DNA of 64,000 bases, from assembly GCF_004664715.2 (NCBI RefSeq), contig NC_051083.1, positions 99,167,661 to 99,231,660 on the forward strand. The letters run 5' to 3'. Each line of letters starts with the position of its first letter. Within the stretch, counting starts at the first letter, position 1. The notes beneath the pieces were generated by a model, which saw only the letters and a program-made list of their open reading frames with translations, was not told the origin of the DNA and made no database searches. The position numbers and the translations under genes were made by a program. Of the stretch, positions 25,012 through 35,140 are shown piece after piece. The DNA is from Peromyscus leucopus (taxonomy: Eukaryota > Chordata > Mammalia > Rodentia > Cricetidae).

Positions 25012-26830
25012 TAAGGCAGGACCAAGACCCTCCTCCCTGCATTAAGGCTGAGCAAGGTATCCCTCCATAGAGAATGGGCTCCAAAAACCCAGTTCATGCA
25101 CTAGGGATAAATCCTGTTCCCTGCTAGTGGCCCCCAAAACTGCCCAAGTCATACAACTGTCACGTACTTTCAGAGAGCCTAGTTCAGTCCCATGCAGGCT
25201 CCCCAGCTGTCAATCCAGAGTCAGTGAGCTCCAACTAGCTCAGGCAGCTGTCTCTGTGTGTTTCCCTATCATGATCTTGACCCTTTTACTCATACGATCC
25301 CTCCTCCCTCTCTTCGACTGGACTCTTCCAGGAGCTCCACGAAGTCCTCAGCTGTGGATCTCTGCATCAATGACTGGATGAAGGTTCTATGATGACAAAT
25401 TAGGGTAGTCTTCAATCTGATTACAGGGGAAGGCCAGTTCAGAGACCCTCTACACTATTGCTTGGAGTCTTAGCTAGGGTCATCCTTCTGAATTCCTGGG
25501 AATTACCCTAGCACCAGGTTTCTACCTAACTTTATAATGGCTCTCTCTATCAAGATATCTCTTTCCTTGCTCTCTCTCTCTCTCTGTCCCTCCCCCAACT
25601 TGACCATCCTGTCTCTCATGTTATCTTGCCACCTCCCCTTGCCTTCTCACCTGCCCCCTCCCAATTAACTCAGGAAATAAAAAAAATAGAAAAGAAATCA
25701 GGGAAACATCACCCTTTACAATAGACACAAATAACATAAAACGTCTTGGGGTAACTCTAACCAAACAAGTGAAAGACCTATATGACAAGAACTTTAAGTC
25801 TTTGAAGAAAGAAATTAAGAAGATATCAGAAAATGGAAAGCTCTCCCATGTTTTTGGATAGGCAGGATCAACACAATAAAAATGGCAATCTTAACAAAGC
25901 AATCCACAGGTTCAATGTAATCCCCATCAAAATCCCAACACAATTCTTCACAGACTTCAAAAGAAAAATACTCAACTTCATATGGAAAATCAAAAAACCC
26001 ACGATAGTCAAAACAATCCTGTACAATAAAGGAAGCTCCGGAGGCATAACCATCCCTGACTTCAAGCTCTACTATAGAACTATAGTAACAAAAACAACTT
26101 GGTATTGGCATAGAAACAGACACGTGGATCAAAGGAATCAAACTGAAGGCCCTGACATTAACCCACACACCTATGAACACCTGATTTTTGACAAAGAAGT
26201 CAAAATCATACAATGGGGAAATAAAGCATCTTCAACAAATGGTGCTGGCATAACTGGATGACATCATGTAGAAGAATGTAAATAGATCCGTGTATATCAC
26301 CCTGCACAAAACTCAAGTACAAGTGGATCAAAGACCTTACCATAAATACAGTTAGACTGAACATGATAGAAGAGAAAGCAGGAAGTAGTCTTGAATGCAT
26401 TGGTATAGGAGACCACTTCCTAAATATAACACCAGTAGCACAGACACTGAACAACAATTAATAAATGGGACCTCCTGAAATGAAGAAGCTTCTGTAAGTC
26501 AAAGGACACCATAAATAAGATAAAACGGCAGCTTACAGAATGGGAAAAGATCTTCACCAACCCCACATCTAACAGAGGTCTGATCTCTAAAATATATAAA
26601 GAACTCAAGAATGTAGACATCAAAACATCAAATAATCTAATTAAAAATGGGGTATAGATCTAAACAGAGAATTCTCAACAGAAGAATCTCAAGTGGCTAA
26701 AATACACTTAAAGAATTGCTCAACATCCTTAGTCACCAGGGAAATGAAAATCAAATTGACTCTGAGATACCATCTTTTACCTGTCAGAATGGCTAAGATC
26801 AAAAACACTGTTGACAAACAGCATTATTGA
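25012..26830 (-). mobile_element. Rearranged (5'-inverted) L1, minus-oriented
   Basis: Left block, 25012-25680: antisense Lx-like L1 3' UTR ('gaccaagaccctcctccctgcattaagg', 'gtcaatccagagtcagtgagctcc', 'ccctcctccctctcttcgactggact'). Right block, 25690-26830: sense ORF2, from a KEIRETSPFTIDTNNIKR-like segment through [48 protein letters not shown] and the region before the Cys/His motif ([20 protein letters not shown], 26760-26815). The frame is broken by stops and small indels. On the minus strand the order is inverted ORF2 then 3' UTR, as in a 5'-inverted insert, but the poly(A) end (expected at about 25012) and a TSD are not visible. About 400 nt of ORF2 C-terminus is missing between the blocks. 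Confidence 0.75.
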
Positions 26831-27608
26831 GAAGCACCATTTAAAAAAGGTGTGCCTCAACCAGATAGGTAACTAGCACAGTGATGTCCAAGATTTATTT
26901 TGAGCATGTATTTTCTGGAAGCAAAGATTACTACAACCTGTATCTGTTGTTAGATTGGCACCCTGGGGCTGGTAACTGAGTGTGGTCATTTCAGAGTCTA
27001 AATGAGCTTCAGCTGTTACATTGGCCCTATGAACACATTTTTCTTCATAATACTCTGCTCACAGACCATCATATGTGATATAATGGCAGACCAGCTGCAC
27101 ATCCAGGGTTGCTTCAATTGCTTAGCCAATACCATCTGTTCTTAAGACTGCCCCCAGGGCTGATTCACAAAATCCACATCTCTGTGACTTCATGAATTGG
27201 ACTTAGAACATGCTGAAAGTGTTATAGATCCAATCACCTGTGTTTTTGTAAAAAGACTCCTGAGTTCTGACAAGTTAGTAGACAAACATAATGCCCTAGG
27301 TTAATATATATTTATATATCTGTACACCATGTTTATGAAAGTGGTAATGTAACCTTGACTATGAAAAGTACCAATTTACATAGAGCCACTGCCTAAATAG
27401 AAGAATGAGGTCATCTGCCACTGAGACAAAAGATAATTTTATACCATTTGAAAAAGAACCGATAAAGTTCTCTAGACCATCTTCCTGGAAAGGATGATCA
27501 AGAGTATTGTGCCAGCTTTCACTATTGGGATCCTAAACAAAGGCAACATCAGAGGCCACTTCCAATACATAGTGGTGTCATCAGATTGATGCTGGCCACA
27601 AAACAAAC
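26831..27608. other. Intergenic sequence, no recognised feature
   Basis: No ORF of note. The base composition of 26880-27240 is more balanced than its surroundings, but I recognise no repeat or transcript there. Confidence 0.4.
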
Positions 27609-27636
27609 CTTACTGCTTACTGCTTACTGCTTACTG
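27609..27636. repeat. Four exact copies of a 7-bp unit (CTTACTG)
   Basis: CTTACTG repeated four times, 28 bp, without mismatch. Confidence 0.95.
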
Positions 27637-27879
27637 AAATAGATACACATACCTCTCCAAGAGGTATATTCTACAATGTAATCTTCAGCTGAAGAATCAA
27701 AAAGTAATTTTGGTCTCATTAACATCTAGTACTTCTATTTCATCTACCAATAACACAAGAAAACTTATAATATATGCTGTTTTGTGCCATAACTTTATGC
27801 TGATCTCATACTATCTAACCTTTCAAATGAACTATGACATGTTCTTAATCAGAAACAAAGGGAAAGAATCAGTTTTCTA

Positions 27880-28147
27880 GGGGCTGAAGAGATGGCTCAG
27901 TGAGAACAATTACTCAGTATATAACAGTGTGGACCTGAGTTTAAATCCTCAGTACCCATATGAAAAATAAGGCATAGTTGTGCATCCTACAACCCCACAG
28001 TTGACAGAGAGACAGACAGATCTTGAGAATTCTCCGGTCAGCCATCCTAGCTGTAAAAGCAAGCTTATTGTTCAGTTAAAAACCATATCTCATGGCAATA
28101 AGGTGGAAAATGATAGAGAAACCATTAGACATCTTTCTCTGTCCTCT

Positions 28148-28149
<2 letters not shown>
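27880..28149 (+). mobile_element. B2/B3-type tRNA-derived SINE
   Basis: Starts 'ggggctgaagagatggctcagtgag', the tRNA-derived head of B2-class SINEs. Later parts 'ggtcagccatcctagctg' and 'aaggtggaaaatgatagagaaacc ... ctctgtcctctgta' match the B3-type body. It ends in a long (CA)n array. No clear TSD. Confidence 0.8.

Positions 28150-28207
<58 letters not shown>
28150..28207. repeat. (CA)n microsatellite, ~29 uninterrupted units
   Basis: A perfect CA array at the SINE 3' end. It explains the Thr/His-repeat frames at 27980-28286. Confidence 0.98.
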
Positions 28208-28209
<2 letters not shown>

Positions 28210-28694
28210 CTGACTATTTCAGGCACAGTGTAGAGAGATGCTACCTAGTATTCTTCCTGGACAACAGACATCTTGGGTATTTGTAGATGTTAGCCCAAGA
28301 ATGTAGCAACCTAGGTTTTGTGTGAGTTATACCCTAAAAGTAGAGAGCTTAGGTCAGAGAGTTAGGTGATACTAAAATGTTTGAAATAAACTTACATTTC
28401 TTTTCTTGGAGAAACAAACTGACAGTCATCTATTACCTCACATGGAATTGCTGTTATTATTGCTTTGTCTTTTCACCACAGGTCCATTAATAGTAATAAC
28501 ACTTATGAAAACAGCTATTATTTGTTATCACATAATCAGTTGGCAGACACACAATGGGAGCTCTCATTTTAGTTTTTGTAGTTTTGTAGTTTAGTTGTCA
28601 CCATCACCATGTGCTTAAAAACTCAAGTTGTACATATTTTCAGAAAAGAAGTAGATACTTAAGGAGAAGATATGTCACATAACATATTTTCAAC
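28208..28694. other. Intergenic sequence, no recognised feature
   Basis: Nothing recognised. Confidence 0.4.
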
Positions 28695-28985
28695 AATGTA
28701 TTACACAGTTCTTTGTCACTGTGGCAAAATGCCTCATAGATTCATTGGTTCTAGTCTATGATCACTTGAACCCAGCACTCTGTGACTGCAAAGAGGCAGG
28801 ATGGAGTGGAAAGAAGTAACACTGCTTACCTTATGTCCTCTGAGAATCAGAAAAAGAGGAGGATCCAGAGTCTCAATGCCCCAATGACCTACCTTCCCAA
28901 TGCCTCTTCATGGTCCTATCCATTCCTCATAATACCATCAGTTGAAAACCAGGGCTTTAACACATAATCTTTTCAGTCATATTAG
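28695..28985 (-). mobile_element. Rodent MaLR-type LTR, antisense
   Basis: 'ttctttgtcactgtggcaaaatgcctcatagattca' at the left, 'ctgcttaccttatgtcctctgagaatcag' in the middle, and 'caatgacctaccttcccaatgcc ... agggctttaacacataatc' at the right follow the order of an antisense MaLR LTR. Confidence 0.6.
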
Positions 28986-29084
28986 AACAAGCAGAAGTAG
29001 AATCTAGCTAAAAAGCTCAGTTTTTAAACTACTATATTCTTTTGAGTTTTGATCTATAATGTGAATTTCAATGATGTGAAAAAC

Positions 29085-29520
29085 AACAGTACTTTCTGGG
29101 TCTGGGTTATGTCACTCAGAATGATTTTTTCTAGTTCCATCCATTTGCCTGCAAATTTCATAATGTCTTTGTTGTTTACAACCAAGTAATACTCCATTGT
29201 GTAAATGTACAACATTTTTCTCATCCATTCTGTGGTTGAGGGGCATCCAGGTTATTTCCAGGATCTGGCTATTATGAATAATGTTGCTATGAACATAGTT
29301 GAGTGTGGGACTGTGTGGCTTGGTGGAACCTGGAGAGAAGCCCTCCAGCAACAAATGGCGCCCAATGGCTCAAGTTTCCACCTTAAACCTGAGAATATCT
29401 AATAACCAATTCTAAACAGAGCCAAAACCAGGTTCCTGCTTCTTGTCTTATATGGGCAGCTAGACTGTGGTTGGTATGTAAAATAAAAAATTTAAATAAA
29501 AAATCAATAAAAACAGTACT
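29085..29520 (+). mobile_element. Chimeric retro-insertion: inverted L1 / LTR end plus PBS / L1 tail, one TSD
   Basis: Direct repeats AACAGTACT (29085-29093, 29512-29520) enclose three joined blocks. (1) 29094-29303: antisense L1 ORF2 C-terminal region (minus strand reads ILEITW..., then FAGKWMDLEK-like). (2) 29304 to about 29450: the last ~50 bp of the same LTR family as 45960-46304 ('aacctggagagaagccctcc', ending CAGCAACA), then after two bases TGGCGCCCAATGG (29356-29368), which fits a tRNA-Lys-type retroviral primer-binding site, and then leader-like sequence without an ORF. (3) About 29460-29511: sense L1 tail ('gtggttggtatgtaaaataaa') and an A-rich end. A shared TSD implies one insertion event. 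The leader assignment of 29370-29450 is inference. Confidence 0.7.
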
Positions 29521-31607
29521 ATGAGAATAGAATAAATGACTACTTTATATGTGTCGCTGATACAAGCATTTTCATGGACTCCTCACCATCATTTGCATGG
29601 ATTTAATTTATATTTATGCATGAGGAAAATGAAACTAAAGATGAAGTCACTTACCTAGTATTAGTTAGTAAGCAGATCACAATTAGCCTATTTTTGATAA
29701 TAAAATTCATGTCTTCTGAAGAGGCCTTGTCCATTTGAAAAAGGACTGTTGCACTAGAGTGAAACATAATGTAAAAACTTTAAACTAGCGTGTCAAATCT
29801 AAGTTCTCATTCTCAGATATCAAGTCATCCATATTTTCAGAGATGTTTTGTTTATCTACGTGTATAAAATCTTTTATAGGATGTTTTATAGCATAAAGTT
29901 GCTAAGAAATAGCCACACCTTTGTTCAAGATTCAACAAGGCTGACATACTGATTTGAACTTCCTGATTGTGGAGAGATGGAATGTTGGAGAGCTACAACC
30001 AAATAGTTGGGCTGGCTAACTGCACCACTACTGAGAGTCAGTTTCCTGCCTCTGTGTCTAACCCAACATCTTTGTAACTATCATCATGAGAACTCTTGAG
30101 ATCTATCCACAGACCCCTGACTGATGTCAACTTAAAGTTTAGAAAATCATCAAATAGAGTGGTGATGCCTCTGCTAGAGACTCCTCTACTGTGCTTTAGT
30201 CTGCATAGCTGATATTTCCACTAATGTTGGAAAAGTCTGCATATATGATAGTTATCTGTTCTATAACAATGAAAACTTTATGAAATTGGAACAAAATTAA
30301 CCTAAATTCGCACTTTAGACCATTGTCTCTCATATTTGGCTCCAGAAATAATTTTCTTGCATTCCCTTTGAAATGAGATTTATGTTTCATTCACATATAT
30401 AAATAATAGTTTCTACCTACTATATTCCATACTTTGATATCTTTTACTCAGTATATTTTGGAGATTTTCTAATGAATGAAAGTAAAACAGATAACTTGAC
30501 ATTGCAGTAAAATCAATGGTCAAATTATTTAATAAACCCTTAAAAATCTCTACATGTTTGTATAATTTATATGTTCCCATCTCATAAGTTATTGCTCTTT
30601 TTCCTCCATGCACACTCTTCATTGTCCAGTACTTTTTCACTTTTACACTTTAAACTACTGAATATGCAACAGATTTGAAGATATAAGACATAGTCTGATT
30701 TCTCATCTATAATACCATGCATTCGAGTGCCCTGAAACCTGCAATCATCTTTAAACCATCACACTACATGCTAGAGAAAGAGATGAAGATTTTTCCAATA
30801 GTCTAAAATAGAGAACAATAGGGAAAAAAAACTCTAGAAATCGCGAAAAGAATGTAACTACAAATTTCCAGAGGAAATTGGTTTCAAACTGAGGAATAAA
30901 CTATCCATATTCTTTATTAACAGCAATATTAAGCTACAAACCACACACAGAAAAAGGTAATGGAGTGGAAAAGCTACTTCACAACAACATTTTTAGCATC
31001 ATCATTCAAAGATATTGTCGCCTACTGTTTTATTGCTTTATAGCTTTAGCTTTTTGTGGTAGAAATTATGGCATCTTGAAGAAAGACCCAACATATTTTA
31101 GTGGTGATAGATTATATACTATGGTTGGAGAACCTCCTGCAAGCATTTGCTCAGAACAAGGGGTAAATGTTAAATGGAGGATGCTAAGACTGGTAAAAAA
31201 AAAAATGCAGGAACATGACTATTAAAGCATTTTATGAGTCCCATTATGGTCAATAGACTTTGCATTGAGAGAAATTGTGGTAGAAATAAAAAGTTTTGGT
31301 GGGAAAGATTTGTATCCAGTATTGTCAGTTGTGCTCTTGCAAATCAATCTGGACTTCACTATAGAGAAGAGGCTTGGAAAGTGCAAAACTATAATGCAAG
31401 GGGACAAGTTAGGAAAAATCCATTTCTGGTACCTAAGCAAGAGTGGCATAAAAGTGAGAAATAGAAAAGCAGAGGAAGGGTAAAGTACTAGATGGTCCCA
31501 GACACATTGTGCATTTGTAGATTTAACAGAAATTGATTGAGGAGACAACCAATCAAAAATAGCCATTTAAGTTAGAGTTACTAGCCATTGGAGAAAGGAA
31601 AAGTAAG
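29521..31607. other. AT-rich intergenic sequence, no recognised gene
   Basis: The 114-codon minus frame 31222-31566 and the overlapping plus frames show no recognisable domain. No repeat was assigned with confidence. Confidence 0.4.
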
Positions 31608-32033
31608 AAGGTAGTTTCAGTTCAAGCCAATCAACTGTCTCACTTATCCAGAGGGCCTGATCTAGTTGGGGGCTCCTCAGCTATTGGTTCATAGTTCATT
31701 TTTTTCCATTCGTTTGGCTATTTGTCCCTGTGCTTTTGAGGCATCCAGGCAGTGGGACTGGGACCTGTCCTCAGTGCATGAGCTGGCTGTTTGGAACCTG
31801 GGGCTTATGCAGGGACACTTGGCTCAGCTTGGGAGGAGGGAACTGGACCTGCCTGAACTGAATCTACCAGGTTGAACTCAATCCCCAGGGGAGTCTTTGC
31901 CCTGGAGGAGATGGGAATGGGGGGTGGGCTGGGGGGAAGGCAGGGTTGGGGAGGGGGGAGGACAAGGGAATTCGTGGCTGATATGTAAAATTAAATTAAA
32001 TTATAAAATATTTTTTTAAAAAGGGAGTTTCAG
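31608..32033 (+). mobile_element. 5'-inverted (twin-primed) L1 3' UTR insertion with TSD
   Basis: 31626-31738 is antisense L1 3' UTR (minus strand: 'aaaagcacagggacaaatagccaaacgaatgg' to 'acagttgattggcttg'). 31739-32020 is sense 3' UTR beginning 'gaggcatccaggcagtggga', with a G-rich tract (31915-31965) and an AT-rich tail. In other copies (for example 48.6 kb) the two blocks are separated by only ~10 nt. Flanking repeats AAGGTAGTTTCAG (31608-31620) and AAGGGAGTTTCAG (32021-32033) match 12 of 13. No coding sequence is present. Confidence 0.85.
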
Positions 32034-33107
32034 CTTTGATACATTTAATTTTTAAATGTTATTTGAACAAAATACCCTTTGAAGATCACATCAGCTAAGT
32101 ATTTGCTGAATTATTGCAAAGTAAATAAGTTTGTATAATAATCATCAAGAGTCATTAAAAGTATGTCATTAGCATTTCCAAGCCTACCTTAACTCATTGG
32201 TAAAAATGAAAACAATACTTGAAAATGTAATATCATAGGTTAAAACTCGCCTCTTTTATGGTTTTTACTTGTTTCATTGTTTATCTGGCATGGGGATGGA
32301 CCTACAGCAAATTGGTCTATCATTGACCCAAACCCCCAATCTTCTTATTTTAAAAATATACAGGAAATTGTGTAGATTTTTTAATTTTTTATCTACCTTG
32401 TCTAATTCAATAAAATTCATCTCTAATTTTATATGTAGTTCTAATAGTTTCATCTTCATAAAATAGTATCTTAAGCATTTCTACTCTTATCGGATAATTA
32501 CTTCCAGTATGAGTTTGCCACAAATTGCTTGCCATATACATTCTTATGTATGATTTTTGGATATGGATTTGTTTTTGACAACATAGCTGAGAAGTAAATA
32601 TCTGGGCCACTGAGTATCATGTCTAAGCCTCCTACTTTAATCTGAACATGAGATTGTATAATGTTTAAAGAACAGAAATTTGTCACTATTCTGAAGGCTG
32701 GAAATCACAGATCAGGCACTAGCAGATTCAAATATGAGGGTTGCTCTTTATTCTGATGTGGTGCCTTGGGTATTATATCCTCTCATGACAGAAGGACAGA
32801 AGACCAAGAACAGAACTCCTTTCCCAAATTCTTCATAATATCATTAATCCCATAAACTCCTAAAATTGTCACTTGAATGAATACTTCCTCTGTGGTCATT
32901 GAGTGTAAACATAAAACTGTGGGGGTGTGAGACAGATCATAATACTATTATGTTAGAATTTGGTAGAAATTGACACCCTTTTATTTCTCATTCTTGCCTG
33001 TTGTTTCTCAGTTTTATTAGTCATGTTCAAAGAAACATACCTGAAGCTTGTTAATACTTTTTATTATATATTTATTGTTTGTTTTGTTATTTTCTGTTCT
33101 TGGTGTT
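32034..33107. other. AT-rich sequence with a possible old LTR near 32670-32930
   Basis: 'attctgaaggctggaaatcacagatcagg' (about 32690) and 'tccttgtgaatgaat'-like sequence near 32875 faintly resemble antisense ancient MaLR LTRs. I cannot support a firm call. The rest shows nothing. Confidence 0.3.
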
Positions 33108-33455
33108 TGTAATGGTTCTAGTGTGAAATGTCCCTGCAGGCTCAGATGTTTAAACATTCCCTGCCAGGGGGGTGTTATTATTTTTGGGGGGTTATAAAAT
33201 CTTTGGAAGGTGGTGTGTAGCTTGTGGAAGTGGTGTGCCTCTGGGCACACTGGTGGCTTGTAGCCTGCTCACTTCCAGCCCCAGTGTTCTTGAACCATGT
33301 AAACAAGCTGCTTCTGGCTCCTGCTACTACAGAGCTAGTTTCAGCCACAATGTCTTCTCTGTCATGGTTGACTGCATTCCTGAACCATGAGAATCTTCTT
33401 CCTTTAAGTTGTTTATGTTGGGGAATTTTGTCACAACAAGGGAAGTAACTAACAC
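33108..33455 (+). mobile_element. MaLR-type LTR, sense, near complete
   Basis: Begins TGTAATGGTTCTAGTGTGAA and ends with 'ttgggg-aattttgtcacaacaagggaagtaactaacaca', the typical 3' end of rodent MaLR LTRs. Length ~348 bp. Immediately followed by an antisense B1. Confidence 0.65.
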
Positions 33456-33457
33456 AG

Positions 33458-33460
<3 letters not shown>

Positions 33461-33489
<29 letters not shown>

Positions 33490-33637
33490 GGTTTTTCGAG
33501 ACAGGGTTTCTCTTGTGTAGCTTTGCGCCTTTCCTGGAACTCACTTGGTAGCCCAGGCTGGCCTCGAACTCACGGAGATCCACCTGGCTCTGCCTCCCGA
33601 GTGCTGGGATTAAAGGCATGCGCCACCACCGCCCGGC
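33461..33637 (-). mobile_element. Young full-length B1 SINE, antisense
   Basis: A 29-base T run (33461-33489) is the complement of the poly(A) tail. It is followed by 'ggtttttcgagacagggtttctc ... ctggcctcgaactcacggagatcc ... gggattaaaggcatgcgccaccaccgcccggc'. CpG sites are largely kept and the tail is pure, so this is the youngest-looking B1 in the window. Short flanking repeats AGAGA(T) at 33456 and 33640 could be its TSD. Confidence 0.95.
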
Positions 33638-33689
33638 AAGAGATATTATTTTTTTAAATATAGTGTTTTTTATTTATTTCGATTTAGTT

Positions 33690-34325
33690 ATTTTCTTTTG
33701 CTAATTTTTTTATTAAGAAAATTTTTGTATTCATTTTACAAACCAATCGAAGATCCCCTTCTTCCCTCCTCCCACCCCCAGCCTACCCCTCCCAACCCAC
33801 CGCCCACTCCCCCAAAGGCAAGGCAAGGATGACCCTAGCTTGGACTACAAAAATAGTGGAGAGGGCGCCTGAACTGAACTGGCTTGCCCCAGTGTTCAGA
33901 CTGGTGAATACCCTAACTGTCATCATAGAGCCTTTCTCCAATGACTGATGGAAAGCAGATGAAGAGATCCACAGCGAAACACCAAGTCGAGGTCCAGGAG
34001 TCCAGTCAAAGAGAGAGAAGAGGGATTCTATGAGCAAGTGCATCAGTGCATCATGATGTGGAAATCTGCAGAGACGACCAAACCAAACCAAACTAGTGGA
34101 ACTCATGAAAGTTGGGTCAATGGCTGTGGAGCCTGCATGGGATTGGACTATGCCCTCTGAAAGACAATTGTGTAGCTTGATCTGCTTGGGAGGCCCCCTG
34201 GTGGTAGGATCAGAATCCATTCCTGGTGCATGAGCCTTCTTTTTGGAGGTCACCAGCTATGATGGGACACCTCATGCAGCCTTGAGGCAGTGGGAAGAGC
34301 TTGGAGTTGCCTCTACACACAGATG
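33690..34325 (-). mobile_element. 5'-inverted L1 3' UTR insertion, minus-oriented
   Basis: 33690-33834 is an antisense L1 tail ('ttttattaagaaaatttttg', 'cattttacaaaccaatcgaagatcccc', then C-rich sequence complementary to the G-rich tract). 33835-34325 is sense 3' UTR from further upstream ('gtgaataccctaactgtcatc', 'gtccaggagtccagtcaaagagagagaagagg', 'ggtgcatgagccttctttttggagg'). Read on the minus strand: inverted 5' part, then polyadenylated 3' part. Minus frame 33783-34253 is a UTR artefact. No convincing TSD. Confidence 0.75.
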
Positions 34326-35071
34326 TTATTAAAGATCGACAAAAGATTACACAAGTGAATTTAGGTCAGCATATTTAAATGGAAAGACAGGAGACTTTAA
34401 GATATGAGCTCTACAACTCAATACACGGTGAGAAGTCCAGACTTTGAAGTCAGATTATAAAAACACAAATTCTATTATTTTTATTTCAATTTATTTGTGA
34501 TTGTGCAAGGTTTTGAATTTTGTGAGACCTCGGTTTCTTAATTTTAAACATGGATAAAAAATGATATGTTCTTCATTAAGTTACCAACATTAAATGAGAT
34601 GGAAGTGCTAGAAAGCTTAGCATTTTCTGTAATATTCAAGGTTATGTATCAGTCATTGCCTTGATATAATTATGTATTCTATTTTAATTTGTGCATTTGG
34701 TATTTTAAATAAACAAAATCAGGTACTCCACTCTTTGAGCCCCTCCTAGTCTCTGGAAACCTTTTGCAATTTTCCTTAATAAATTTGTGTTCACTCTGCA
34801 AAAACATAAAATGAAATAAATGAGTAAAATATCCTAACTACTACCAGGATGAGAACATATGCTTTCATATTTTAGTGTTAGCACATACTAAAAATGGATA
34901 TCAATATAATTTAATTTTCTTATAGGATTTCAAAATGAAAATTCTTATTTATAAAAAAAACCCTTTAAAATTAAATATAATAATTTGCAAGCTAAGTTGA
35001 TATAGCTGTCAGTTTGGGGTAAATCAATTTGTTGAATTATCCTAAAGTTCTTTAAGCATGCATGTGCACAT

Positions 35072-35073
<2 letters not shown>
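34326..35073. other. AT-rich spacer, no recognised feature
   Basis: Nothing recognised. Confidence 0.4.
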
Positions 35074-35112
<39 letters not shown>

Positions 35113-35140
35113 CACACACGCATATGCACTCACGCACACA
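35074..35140. repeat. (CA)n microsatellite
   Basis: Perfect CA array at 35074-35110, then interrupted CA/CG units to 35140. It explains the Cys/Val-repeat minus frame at 34945-35193. Confidence 0.97.

Noticed and set aside
25815..26213. 132-codon minus frame
   Set aside because: Complement of sense L1 ORF2 at 25.7-26.8 kb.
28150..28207. Regular short repeats considered as an array such as CRISPR
   Set aside because: A plain dinucleotide microsatellite without spacers; nothing in the window has repeat-spacer structure.
29205..29402. 65-codon plus frame through the PBS region
   Set aside because: It crosses the L1/ERV junction and has no retroviral gag-like features.
31222..31566. 114-codon minus frame with hydrophobic segments
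   Set aside because: Overlapped by plus frames of similar length, no motif or conserved context; length alone is not enough here.
33783..34253. 156-codon minus frame
   Set aside because: Entirely within L1 3' UTR sequence that is known to be non-coding.
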